From Selaginella moellendorffii (taxonomy: Eukaryota > Streptophyta > Lycopodiopsida > Selaginellales > Selaginellaceae): a stretch of 64,000 nucleotides of DNA. The position numbers and the translations under genes are program-made. The notes under the pieces are model-generated. The model was not told the DNA's origin and did no database searches. It saw only the letters and a program-made list of their open reading frames with translations. Shown piece after piece: positions 8,358-20,216 of this stretch. The stretch is taken from positions 31,194 to 95,193 of the forward strand of contig NW_003314310.1 of assembly GCF_000143415.4 (NCBI RefSeq). The letters are read 5' to 3'. Every line of letters starts with the position of its first letter. Position 1 is the stretch's first letter.

Positions 8358-11001
8358 GCTGTTGGCTAAATGCATTGGTGAGCTTATTGCGGTTGAGTTG
8401 GAGTCGAGTAGTCATTTAGTTTGTGTTTGTCCATGAACCTTTATCTCGACCTGGGGTATCACATTCATGTTGGACAAGTATATAACTCGATAGCATGAGT
8501 TTAGTGTTTGGGTCTTGTGGAGACAAGTTGAAGAGTGGTTGTTAGTTGCTTTGCGACTAGTGATTGCTTGTAGATTTCGTCGAGGACTATTGACACTTAC
8601 TTCGTTATGCTTAGCTTTTGGATTGATGCAGACATGCTCTTCATTAGCTTTGGCATTATGAAGTTTAACTTATGGATGTGTTGAAGCGGATGTTGTGGGT
8701 TACACCATGATTTCTTCTTTAGCATTGAAATTAGTTCATGCGAGACTTGTGATCATTATTAGGCAAGACTTAGCTATAGACTTCTTTGAGCTTTTGGTTC
8801 TTTGAGTTTTATACTCATTGTTCCATTTGGTAGAAGTTGTTGGGGAAGGCATTTTTGCTCATTAGCTTCAATGTTGAAGTTAGTATTTGCATCTGGCAAT
8901 CATTGGTAATGATTGACTGTCATCTAGGATAGTTGATTATCCTTGTCAAAGATGTTGCTTGGTTATTGTTGATATAGAATGGTTTGTCATTCTGCGGGAT
9001 GGTGGATTCCTTCTTTGACAATGATTATGCATCTCTTTATTGATGGGATGGTTGATGATCTTTCATGATAGTTAGTTGTTCTCCTTGATGGCTTATGGCT
9101 TTTCGCAATACCGCATGTTCTTTGTGGTTTGCTCTGGATTGGTCTGTTGGGTTTGAGACATCAAAAGGATGTTGCTGACACTTGCTTAAGCAACTCTGGT
9201 TCCTTGGTATTGTTGACCGGGATCTATTCGGATTGGCTCGTGTGATAGTTGGCATGAATGAGTATTTGTTGGCCATGCAACATTCATTCTATTGTGTTGA
9301 TTATTGCTTGAGTTCGCTTTGATAGATTCGGATGTATTTCCTTCGGGTGATACATTCGTGAGCATTTTGCTTGTCAGTCAATGATACTTTGTGTTTTTTT
9401 TTTGAGTTATCTTTCGTAAGTTGTTTGGCATTCTGTCTGCAATCTTTAATAGTTAAACTTTATCATTGAGTTTACTTGATGATATACTTGCTATTGAATT
9501 TTGTCTATTCTATCTAAACCTTACCGACGGGTTTGGTTTCTTTGCTCAGGAGGGTTGGGGCCTCCGGCTTCTCTCTCTATGTCTCTGCGGGCAGGGCATA
9601 TCACACTTTTGTAAGCTGGGTGACACCTAGAGCAGCAAGGGTGGCTAACTCCGTTGGTCATTTCCTTGTCGGCGACGGCCGGAAGGTGTCTGAGCTGGTA
9701 GCGCATCCGCGTTAGACAAAGAGGTTGCCTCCTAACTCATTTAAGTTGGTGCATTTCTCATATAGTGTGAATACCGTGAACTTTTTCTGGAGTTGTTTCC
9801 TTGGCGGTATTCTAGACTCGAGTATGCATCGACGAGGACGTCGATCTTCCCTAGGGGGGGAGAGTGTCGTGAATGTGACTTCGGGTATCGAAAGTTACCT
9901 GTCGGCTAGTCCTTACGGACACTCTTACCTTACTGCCACGATGGCAGGAGGTCGGTATTGCTGGACCCGTTATCAGTTTCCCACTTGAGCTAGTTGAGAA
10001 ACTGGTCAATGACCATGAACTTAGATTGGATAAACATAAGGTAGGAACCCTATGTGTTTCTTGCTGAGCATACTTGGCCTGGTTTGAGAAACTTGAGTCA
10101 TTGGCTTGCACTTGCTAATATCAAGAACCCCCGCGATATTGAGCTTGGTCCCTCAATATCGCTAGATGATAGCTTACCGTGTCTGCCAAACACCCTCGCT
10201 ATCATGCCCTTTGTGTTAGTCTCATTTTGGTCCCAAATGCTATTTATGGAAAGTGTCCAGATTTGCTCATTTGGCATATCTATGGAATGTAGAGATCGTC
10301 TTGAACACAATGGTGTTCGTCTCATGTCCAAATTCGCAATTTAGGGACATTCCATATTTAGTAAGTTTCGAGCTTGTCCCAGAGACTAACTCCTGATATT
10401 AAGGGTGAAAGCCCAAAGCGTGTGTTCCTCAAGGGGGGGGGGGGCTATGGGGGGTTCCAAATGTATAGTAGGGATAGTGGGTAGGTTGGGCATGGCCGAC
10501 CAACCTGAGGCATAGTCTAGCTCCCGCTTGCGTGCCTGTCCTTGTTCTGTGTCCGGCTTGGGTCTAAGCCCAAGTTCCATTCCATGCTAGTTGGTGGAGT
10601 ACCCATGTCCTCGCGTTAGGCCACCGGTATGCCGAAATAGCGCCAGACTCCATTTGGCTCCGTTTTGCATGCTGGTCCTGGCATTGGGATGCTAGTTGCT
10701 CCAGGACTGTTCCAAGTCGCTCCGGGCTCCTGTCCTTTCGTTCCTTGGGCTGTATGCTTGGGAGTTGCTCCGTGGCTCGATTCCGTCACTCCTTGGCTTC
10801 GTGCTTGGGAGTTTGCAACCGTTCCTTTGTTCAGTGGCCCAAGGCCCTGAACCTCGGGTTCCTATGGACACATGGCATGGACACGTGGCATGTGACACGT
10901 GGCATCTGTCACGTGGCACAAAGAGGGTTTAGGTTCCGCTTCGTGGTGTTATCCTATGGTAAATCACTATAGGATAAAGGGTCAAAACCACGTGCGCTAC
11001 A
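8358..11001 (+). mobile_element. Non-coding LTR element (LARD-like), interior remnant plus LTR, plus orientation
   Basis: Bases 8358-9864 are an inverted counterpart of the interior of the element at 35066-39006, though shorter. They contain no reading frame of retroviral type. A purine run (AGGGGGGGAGAG, ending at 9864) is the polypurine tract, followed by the LTR at 9865-11001. The family is best described as a large non-autonomous LTR derivative. Confidence 0.65.
9865..11001 (+). repeat. LTR of the 1.1-kb LTR family, followed by a primer-binding site
   Basis: The LTR starts TGTCGTGAATG after a polypurine tract and ends GTGCGCTACA. It is followed at 11002 by TTTGGTATCAGAGGAG, which resembles the complement of initiator tRNA-Met. 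A tract before and a primer site after one LTR is the signature of two elements fused head to tail through a shared LTR. A G-run sits at about 10432-10443. Confidence 0.75.
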
Positions 11002-11660
11002 TTTGGTATCAGAGGAGTGTAGCGCATGTGATCATGGGATGAGATTTGGATATACTGTCACCGTGGATCCTTGGAACCTTGGGGGATAAATGGGGATAAA
11101 ATAGCCATTAAGGGCTCTCTCATCAAGCAATTGCCCCTTTTCCAGTTGGCTTAAGGGGAAAGAGATAAGGTGCACTACAGTTGGTATCGGAGCAAATGGC
11201 ACGGGTTCGATTCCCATTGATTAGTGGCTACTTAAAAAGTATAATATACCCTTGAGCAAGGTATATTCCTACCCCTAAATTTGAAATCGTATGTATTGGA
11301 CATCCATGCGTACGTCCTTCCTCTTGTGTGGAGTATCCACGGACGAAGGTATCCACCGTGGTACGGGTGGATGACTAGTTGCCTCACATGGAATAGCTGG
11401 TCTACACAATGGAAGGATTGGTAGATTGAGTGCGGAAATGGAGATGCTGGTTCCCCTTGGCTCAGTAGGGGTTGTTAGTCTACACAATGGAAGGATTGGT
11501 AGATTGAGGCTGGTTCCCCTTGGCTCAGTAGGGGTTGTTAGTTAATAGTCAATGAGGACATTGACATCTCTGAAGGGGGGGTGAGTGTAGTGGGGGATAA
11601 ATGGGGATAAAATAGCCACTAAGGGCTCTCTCATCAAGCAATTGCCCCTTTTCCAGGACC
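11002..11660 (+). other. 5' interior fragments of LTR elements, no gene
   Basis: After the primer-binding site the first about 150 bases match the 5' interior of the element ending at 39006. Near 11181 a second primer-like site (TTGGTATCGGAGC) follows a short ACTACA end. A tract containing GGGGATAAATGGGGATAAA appears at about 11082 and again at about 11592, with a repeated phrase (CTACACAATGGAAGG) between. These are rearranged leader pieces. Confidence 0.5.
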
Positions 11661-11663
11661 ACT

Positions 11664-13720
11664 TTGGCTCAGACAGGTTCAACAAGTCGTATCTTGCAGG
11701 AAACAGCAGCTCTCAAAGGAATCATTGACATTGGACGGGCATTGACCCCTGAAGAACTCAGGGCATGGCAAAAGGAGTATGCATTGGGAGTTTATATCGA
11801 GGCCAGAATGTTCAACCTAGCAGTTGGTAGACATGCCCAATGCAGTTCCATGTTTCCTTTGCCTTCACTGAAGGCTTTGCATGAAGACTTCTTGGATGAG
11901 ATATACCATGAAATGGTTGAGCGCATTGATCAACAACTTGAGAAAGCTACAGGTGCGTACAGCCCACGACTGCTTTGCTTGGTAACGGATGGTTGGAAGA
12001 CAGTTAGTGGGTTGCATATTCAGAATATTATGATCGTTGATGCAGCACACTATGAAGAGTATTTTTATGGCTCATTTGAGTTCTGTGAATCTTCAGATAT
12101 GTGTTGCTTTTTCATGTAATGTCCAATTAACTTGTTTGATTTGCAATGCAGCTGATATCTTGTATAGCAAATTGAAGAGTGTGGTTTCGGCTATAAACAC
12201 TCGGGTACTTGCTGATGATGCAAATGTAGCCATAAGCAACATCCTTGGCAATGGAAACATATTACATGATCAAATGCAACATATAGAAAGGAAGCGTGGA
12301 TTATTAGCTATATTAGCGGACAATGCGGCCAACATGCTGAGTTTGAAGATATGTGGAGTGTTCCATGCTCGTGTCATGCTCTGAACCTTGTACTAACATC
12401 TTGGGCAAGTTTGGACAACATCAAACAATATCTGGACATAGGGAAGTGTATAGTTCAATTTGTGAAGAACTCCACTCGTATGCATGCTTTTTATCAAGCT
12501 CAGCATCCTAAGCAGCAACTCATCAGACCTGTCACTACTCGGTGAGTATTAGAGTTGTGTAACTGTCTGTTACTGACTTTAACACTTTTTTTGTTGCTTT
12601 CACAGGTTTGAAACCTATTATTACATGCTCAGGCGATTATGGGAAGAGCATGGAGCATTGCAGAGGTTGTTTAGGAGTACTGGATTTAAAGATTGGCTAT
12701 GAAGCCAACCCGCAACAACAACAGAGACTGCTAACCAAGCCATGACGGCAGTGGAGGATTTTAATTTCTGGGTGGGTGTTGAGAAGGTGATGTAGTTGAT
12801 GGAGCTAGTGGTGATGGCAATCAAGTTCTTTGATCACTCAGCTTCAACCATTGGCTTTGTGTGGCAAGCATGGCATTTTTTGAAGTTCAAGACAGTAGCA
12901 GTTACAGGTTTCAGTGCGGAGGACAAACAGCAGCTTGAAGACTTTTTGCAAAAACAGGAGGATCAGTACATGAGATCTTGTGACTTGTTTGGGGCAGCCT
13001 GATGTGTAAATCCGCATTACAAGGAGGATAGAAACAGACAGGAAGTGACAGCAGCATTCAGTCATGTTCAACATCGTTTCTATCCAAATGCTGAAGATGC
13101 CCACAAGCTAAATTAGGAGTACTTTGCATATGTCAATGGAACTAGCCCCTTTTCCATTGCAGACAGCCGTGATGCACAAGAATTGCTTAAGGAAGGCAAG
13201 GATGGAGATTCACCTTGGCATGTTTGGGCCTTTACGGTCAGTTTCAGCTGTGACTAGGGGGTAGTGCTTTGGAGGTTTGCGTGCTATATTCTTGGTTTGA
13301 CAACTTCGAATTCTGCAGCTAAGCAGAATTTTAGTACATACAGCAATGTCTTGACACTAAAGTGGAATAATTAAGCCCTTTGTTCATTTATAAACATGAA
13401 GAACTTGTCTGACATTGGTCTCACTTGTGTGTAGACTGCATCTAGAGCGGGCTGAGAAGGTCATTCATATTTACCAAAACCATCAAATTTGGGATAGGAA
13501 GGAATCTGAAACTTCTTGCAGCTCTGCAACATGGACTAGAGGAGAATTTGATATTCCAAAAGAGAACGACTCTCCAGTTGTAGGAGGCAATGGCACAGGC
13601 CACACAACCATAGGTTTCAGGTCCTATGCGAAAGTTGACGCTGATGATTCCATGTTTGAAGACGAAGATGATGACTTCGACCGGGATTCTAATCTTAGGT
13701 TAGCTAATGGGAGGTAAGCT
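11664..13720 (+). pseudogene. hAT-type transposase with DUF659-like core (decayed)
   Basis: The reading frame from 11664 shows CLVTDGWKTVSGLHIQN, the first catalytic region of DUF659/hAT transposases. Further on come LAILADNAANM and CSCHALNLVL (about 12313-12390), the second catalytic block and the conserved CxH-LNL motif. A probable intron (12541-12605, GTGAGT to TTTCACAG) joins to a segment with LRRLWEEHGALQRL. Near 13433 the phrase LERAEKVIHIYQNHQIW matches the RAEKLVYxxxN motif near the C-terminus. Stops occur at several places and frames shift, so the gene is dead. The C-terminal part is acidic. No terminal repeats could be assigned. Confidence 0.7.
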
Positions 13721-14160
13721 TCTTCATTTACTTCTATCCAAGCTGATAGTATGCAATACTATGCATGACAGTGAGATTAGTGGCCTTGGGGACGACATGG
13801 GCTAGGTAACTGGTGTGGAGAGCTTACTTGCATCTCTCATGCCTCCTCCTTTCAAGTGCAAACGTCTAAATGAGGGAGATTCGAGTGCCGCTGCAGTCAG
13901 AAAAAGGAAAATCCATTTGTTAGCTGATTTGGACTAAACCGGTATCAGCAATTCAGAGCAACAACTGGCGTCACTTGAAATTTCTCATGAATTGCCTGAC
14001 ATTGACATTGTTGATTCATAATCAAGCTAGCACGCATGTGCCGTTCTTTAATTTTTAGGCTGCTTAAGGAAATTATCAGCCCAGCTATTGCCAGCGACAA
14101 ACTTTTCAGATGACACTAATTTGTATTAAAGCTTAACATTTTCTCTACTAAAAAGTCATT
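13721..14160 (+). other. 3' region of the hAT remnant, no gene
   Basis: Short open stretches with stops continue the hAT tail, including an SSAAVRKRKIHLL-like basic piece near 13890. Nothing further can be recognised. Confidence 0.35.
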
Positions 14161-14400
14161 TCAAATGGCTTTTTGGCGTGCTCAAAGCATCAAAAGTAGA
14201 GAGAGCAAGGGACAAAGGCCCTAAGTTTAACAGTAGTGTTCTTCCCTTCACCACTTTTGAAGTTCTCTCTTTGCTGGACTAGCCTCTACTTTGTCTATTG
14301 ACACATTGGAGGTGGAGTATATGTGCTAGTACATGCTAATAGACATGAGCTTCCACATGCTCACAACCACTCTCACCTCAAATGCTTCATCCGGTGAGGC
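14160..14400 (+). pseudogene. Ty3 integrase C-terminal fragment (family B)
   Basis: The tract around 14255-14390 corresponds to 20060-20216. There the translation gives LKFSPCWTNPYFVQRHIGGG and a tail with LKHF, the C-terminal region of a Ty3 integrase. Here it is interrupted by stops. Confidence 0.5.
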
Positions 14401-15650
14401 ATTCCTCTTCTCTTCTTTTCCATTTGTTTCTTTTCTTTCACTTTACTTTCACGGTTTCTTTTCTTATTTTCAGAGGGTACTTCTCCACTAGACTATGGTT
14501 CTTGCCTTGGATTTCATGCTCAAGCTCTATTACCATTTGTATAGAGGTTCCTCATTGGGCTCAAGTGTTCTTTGGCCCTTCCCCTACCATTACTCACACA
14601 TTCCCCACACCCATTCCATATCATTTACATTCACAAATCCATCATCAATTAGTCCCAGCAGCATTGCCCACACTTACCTCTAGATGTCTGTCTTGCATCT
14701 TTCATTCTTTCACCATCATTTATATCTTTATTTGAGGTTATATTTACACCATACCATAGATATATGTACATGCACCAGCAGCAAAAGACATCAACTCATT
14801 TGGACATACTGTTTTTGAGATATCATTATGACTATTTGCCAATGATATGCTAGCTTTTCTGGAGTGATTTATTTCCAACCATGTGAACCTGTTCACTCAA
14901 GGCACCTAGATGGATCTTTAAGCAAGGCCACAAAAGCCATTTTGCTCCCACACTCAGTGGACATGTGCCACCTCTCTTTACTGGCAATCTAGCAACTATG
15001 TTGTCTTTTTCAGCTGTGGTTTTCTTCAATCTAACACATCAAACCATAGGCCTAACACATTTAGAGATGGCCACTTTCTCAGAGTGCTACCACTAATCTG
15101 GCACTTCACCAGATCACTCCATCTTTCATTATTTCTACACTTACCACCCTCAGGCAATGCATCCCCTCTTCTACCTCTCTTTCTTTCTCAATTTTGGCCC
15201 ATCCTTGGAGCATAGATGAAGTCATCACGAGGTTGCATTTGCATATTACACTTTCCTGAACCAAAATCTAGATAATGGTTAAGTTCTTTGGATATTCACT
15301 CTTTTTCTTCTATTTTTCTTCTTTATTCACACTTTTTTGCACTTTTTCTTACATTAGGGTCTAGTTTGCCTATAAGGTATCCCACCAGATTTTCCTCCCT
15401 ATCTTTAAACTTCACCCCTACCCCTTTTCTATCTTTTATCCGCTTCATTTTCTAGAGTTTCTACTATTTCACGTGGTTACCAGCACTTGGCATTAGTAGT
15501 AGAGGTACACTCTCCACGTTTGGACTCAGGGGGATCCACTATGGTCACGTGTTAGGGCATGGCCACTTGGGGGGGGGGGCGGGATGGGAAGGCATTTATG
15601 AAGAGCATTGGAGCATTTCTCATGTTTGAGTGAGTGTTGGGGGAGTGCCC
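14400..15650 (+). repeat. 3' untranslated/LTR region of Ty3 family B, first copy
   Basis: CT-rich sequence resembling 20217-20594 plus 21733-22200 and parts of 28900-30550. It ends in CCCCCCAACA at about 15650, like the copies at 30094 and 30545. It preserves an uninterrupted version (about 14760-14790) of the site in which the other copy carries a solo LTR. No genes are present. Confidence 0.5.
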
Positions 15651-16826
15651 CTCATCCCCCCAACAGTAGAGATGCAGCCTTATCCACCAAATAAGGCCAC
15701 TTCACTCAACATTGACTTAGCATCACCCAAATTCATGTTATCAAGGGGCTTTGCAGCCATGGAGCATGATTCCTCTTCCTCCCTTGGAGTTGATATCCAC
15801 TAGGCAGTCTGTGATGTTGTACTAACTGTGCCTTTATAGGAAAATCTCCAGGTCACATGTACTTTACTGTATGATCTTGTGAGCAATGATGAGAACACAT
15901 TTGCAGCGACTCAAAGACTGTTTCTAGCCACAACTTTTTCTTTAGACCATTTCCAGCCCTCCACCATGGCTTACAACAGTCTAACACAGCAGATGGATGT
16001 GGTGTATACATGCCAAAAGCTTATGTATTATCTAATTGCTAAAGGTGGCAAATGTAGCACCTTTTCTCCACTATCAGTCTGGCTCTTTTCAGAAGCTTGT
16101 CTAGCCTTGGGATGTCACATTGGACCTCTCCAGCCATAGAATACTAGTCGTGGCATCACCCACATTGATCGTGACATCTTTCGTGGTCACCGATACTTCA
16201 CTCGACCACTGGATTCTTGTGAACACTTTTGACTGAGTTCACTACTTTGGAGACTGTTCCTTCCATGCTCTAGGGGCTCTAGATGTCACCACACATAGCT
16301 GAGCTCCAAATTTCCTCATATTGGCAATACTACTCACTTTAGGCCTATATGACATCAAATGTTAGAGTGCAACATAGCTAGCTTTTGCAGCATCTCCAGC
16401 CTCCTTCAAAATTCTATAAGACCTCCTGGCACAGGCTCAGTCACCAGGAGAGAATTCTCCAAACTTCCTATGTTGTGAGATCTTTCCTTATCCTCCTTTT
16501 TTCTTTATTTTTACTTTACTTTTCCATTTTTCTTTTACTTTTTCTGCTTTATTTTAGATGGTGTTCTTAAGATAGAGCAAGCACTATCCTAGTTTTTCAC
16601 CTTGAGGGTACATCAACTCCTCTCATTTGGGAGCTTATTCAATTCACAGTTTGCTATTCATGATTCCTAGGTTTTCTTTACATGGTTTCACCCCATTTAT
16701 CATCACCATTACTCTTTATCACTCATAGTCACAATCTATTCCCTCTACTACTTACTACAACACTGTTTACCACTCACTATAGTTGTTTATTTCACATTTC
16801 TTCACTTTCCTTATCATTCACATATG
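15651..16826 (+). other. Unassigned CT-rich sequence
   Basis: Composition and phrasing resemble the surrounding retroelement 3' regions. No reading frame, repeat boundary or RNA gene could be supported. Confidence 0.35.
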
Positions 16827-16831
16827 TTCTC

Positions 16832-17224
16832 TGTTAGGATCCTATCCCTTACACCCTAAGCCAATTAGCTAAAGGGGTGATCACTTGATTGCAAGGCCCT
16901 TTCTTTATCCTATTATTTTGACCTGGTGCCTAACAATCCTCCCCCTCGTCAGGGAATGATCGTCCACGATCATACTTAGGCCACCATCCGGTCACCATGG
17001 TCCTTCTCTTAGGGTCTACCAAACCTTGGTTCTCCCTCTAGATCCATCATGTTGAATATTCCTTTAGAATATTCTGCCCCACTCGTCAGCCACGAGAATC
17101 GAACTGGGCTCCGATACCAATGTTAGGATCCTATCCCTTACACCCTAAGCCAACTGGCTAAAGGGGTGATCACTTGATTGCAGGGCCCTTTCTTTATCCT
17201 ATTATCTTGACCTGGTGCCTAACA
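16832..17224 (-). mobile_element. Complete TRIM (miniature LTR retroelement), 393 bp
   Basis: Two 104-bp LTRs (16832-16935 and 17121-17224) begin TGTTAGGATCC and end GTGCCTAACA. The 185-bp interior carries, on the minus strand, TTGGTATCGGAGCC next to one LTR (initiator tRNA-Met primer site) and GAGGGGGAGGAT next to the other (polypurine tract). A perfect 5-bp target duplication TTCTC flanks it (16827-16831 and 17225-17229). It has no coding capacity and depends on another element's proteins. Related copies are at 59696-60089 and 63434-63730. Confidence 0.9.
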
Positions 17225-17229
17225 TTCTC

Positions 17230-18429
17230 AGAGATTCTATTATATTACTCTATTCATCATTACATATGCAGTAGACATACCAAAAAGTAGCAAAATCTGA
17301 TATGCCAAACTCAAGATATGATGCAGACTATCTCAATGCAGCAAGTATGGGCAAATCTAGGAAACTTAGCAACTGATTTTTGAGAGCCAATTGGATATGA
17401 TGCACATAAGAGACTAGGCATTACTATGGGTGGACATTTTACCCAATCCCACATTCCTACAGCAGCAGAATGAAATGATCCCACTAGATGCTTGCAAAGA
17501 CTGCAAGCCTTTTCTTCTTCCGCAATGAGCACATATACTGCTGACAACTTTGACTATATTCACAGGTTGCCAAATCCCCTCCACTATCATTACATTATAA
17601 TTGGCCATCACTATCTTTCACTATTCATCTGTTAGGCCACCATCTTCCATTCTTGCAATTACCATTTCTGGGAAACACATTCACTTGCATCACTTCATTC
17701 CTTTTGAACTTTGAGAGCAACTGGGCTATGTTTGAGGCACTTTCCAGAGGTGAGGAGGCCTTAAGTTGGAATCCAAGTAAGTGGTTCTCCTACTTGATTT
17801 CATGTTTCCATTTTTTCATTTCTATTTTTCCTTTGTTTTTATTTTTTTCTTTTCTTTTCTTTGTTTCCTTTCCACTTTTTTTTCTCCTCTTGTTATCCTC
17901 TTGTTCTAGTGTCTAGTTCTTTTGTCAAATTTTCCCATGTGGTTTCCCCTTGACTCCAAAACTCCACTCTTTTTCTTCTTTTTATCTTTTCTTGGTTTTT
18001 CTCTGATCTCTTCTCTTCCAATAGTTGCCGACACAAGGCATCACCTTAGAGTCTTCACCAGCACTTTGGCCATGGGTTCTCGCATAGGACAGAGCTAGCA
18101 CATTCCCTTGTGGTCACCTGTTAGGAGATGACTTAGAGTTGAGTGAGATTCCCTAGAATGTTCTACTATCAGAATATTCTAAGGGCGTGAGGAGATGCTG
18201 AGGTGTAGGGGTATATTCCCTTTCTTCCCCATTTTTTAGGGCAGGGAGTTCAAACAAGAGAGATATTTGAGCAGGATTTTAGAGTATGAGAGAGTGTTCT
18301 CCCCACTGTCAAGAGGCTTCCCTCTTAGCACATTCATGGCCTCTAATAGCTCTGCTATAACACAACATTCTATTTGTATTGGGTGAGAGCTAGCAACAAG
18401 CCATTGATTTGCTGAACTAGTCACTATGC
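17230..18429 (+). other. Unassigned CT-rich sequence
   Basis: This stretch contains long pyrimidine tracts (about 17800-18010) and no convincing reading frame. It resembles the 3' untranslated parts of the nearby Ty3 family but boundaries are not visible. Confidence 0.35.
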
Positions 18430-20216
18430 ATGGCCCTGGTTATCCAGCCACCAAAGCAAACACTTCCTTTCAAGATTTACATCACAACTAAAGTAGAGGC
18501 TTTTGGAGTATGCCTTTGCCATTGTTTGGAGATTGGCAAGCCACCACATGCAACATATTATGCCTCACATTCATTCAAGGAGACTGTGAAGAAGTACGTG
18601 AATACAAAAGAAGAAGCAATAGCTATTGTTTACACCTTCGAGGGATTTCATCACTTTTTTGTTGAAGTCTATATCCATTATTATGTGTGTTTTAATGTGC
18701 TAATTGTTCATAGTCTTTATACTTTATCTTGGACTATGACCATCCAAGAGTTCCAACCAACTTTCCACATGTGGTGGAAGCGTGTGATAAATCCAAGCAA
18801 GTTCCTAGTTGTTGAGGCTACCTCCTTTATGGTTCAACAGCTTTACAAGACATTACAGTGTACCTAAATTTAGGTGAGTTCCCAACAGATTCCTCATCTG
18901 CCCAACAGAAGGTGTTGGAGATCTGAGTGTGGGAAATTTGCCTTTTGGATGGACACCTTTATAGAAGGATATCACAGGTCGTCTTGTTGCAATGTGTGGG
19001 TGAACACAAGATCCCTAAGCTATTTCGTGCTTTCCACTCTTATGCAGGGCATTTCTTGGGATGGGTCACAACACAAGTCCTTTTGTGCCATAGCTACTTC
19101 TGGCCTTGAATTCACCAAGACAGCTTAGAGTATGCAAAGGCACATGAGCAGTGCCAATGGTTCAACCCTTGAAGTCATGTTCCATGCCTTTTTTTCCAGC
19201 TAGTCACTTCTCCTGGTCCCTTTTTCTAGTAGGGACTTGACTTTATCAGCCCGATCAGTCCAGCAAGCTCAAAAGGATAGTGATATATCATCATGGCAAC
19301 AAACCAATTTGAAGTTTGTTATGATCTGGCACACAAGATAAGAGATCTAGTCACCTAGACTATGCTACACCACTTCTTGAGGTTCCTCACCACCTAACCA
19401 CCCCCGAGCTACCTCAAAAGCTCCACTATGTTGCACCTCCATTGTGAGCCCTAGGGTAGGTTAAGTCCCTTACCCTAACATGCCTTAAAATACCCTTGAG
19501 CCTCCCTTTGACCAATGTTAACTACATGGTCAAAGCTGGCACCTAACAAAGTTCCTGCAATTTTGATTTCTGATCATGGCAGCAGCTTCCTTGGACAAGT
19601 GATGTAGTAGTTACTATCCTGAGTGCAATGGCTAGGCAAAGTCCAACAACAATATATTGAAGACCATAATCTCAAAGCTTGTGAAGGATCACCCAAAGAA
19701 TTGGCATGAGCACTTGGTTATAACATTATGGGCATTTTGGACATCCTTCATGACATCCTTCATGACATCCATCTCTGCAACTCCATTCCCTCTAGTTTAT
19801 AGGATAGAGGTTGTGCTTCCAATGGAGATTCAGGTGCCATCCCTTTCACTTTCACTTCAATATGCAGCAGAGATGCAATTTAGTGATGAGGATAAACTTC
19901 ATGCACATGACTTGGAGGTTATTGCCTTGGAAGAATAGCAAAGAGACACAGCTAAACATCTCCTTCAAGGTAAGCAGATGATCAAGTCCATCATTGATCA
20001 CTAGTGATCACCTGAACCATTCGAGAATGGTGATCTTGTTCTACTTAAGGAATTTACACCAACTTTGAAGTTCTCTCCTTGTTGGACCAACCCTTACTTT
20101 GTCCAACGGCACATTGGAGGTGGAGCATATATGCTAGCAGATGCTGACAGACATGAGCTCCCACACACTCACAACCACTCTCACCTTAAACATTTCATCT
20201 ATTGAAGCATTCTTCT
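18430..20216 (+). pseudogene. Ty3 pol fragment (RNase H to integrase), family B, interrupted by a solo LTR
   Basis: The 5' part reads as an RNase H region (VEAFGVCLCHCLEIGKP, YYASHSFKETVKKYVNTKEE). Around 18930 a zinc-binding integrase segment follows (IPKLFRAFHSYAGHFLGW). Near 19236 GLDFISPISPASSKG marks the first catalytic Asp and, after the inserted LTR, PAILISDHGSSFLGQ the second. The C-terminal LKFSPCW segment ends at about 20216. Multiple stops and frame changes make it a pseudogene. It is closely related to the longer copy at 24.0-28.9 kb. Confidence 0.65.
19317..19548 (-). repeat. Solo LTR (232 bp) with target duplication AAGTT
   Basis: It begins TGTTATGATCTGG and ends GGCACCTAACA, and is flanked by AAGTT at 19312-19316 and 19549-19553. 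It splits an integrase reading frame. The relative at 62945-63174 shows that the family is read on the minus strand, because a reversed polypurine tract follows it. Confidence 0.85.

Noticed and set aside
17107-17120. A tRNA gene suggested by the TGGTATCGGAGC words
   Set aside because: Only the tRNA 3' end complement is present, next to LTR ends. These are primer-binding sites.
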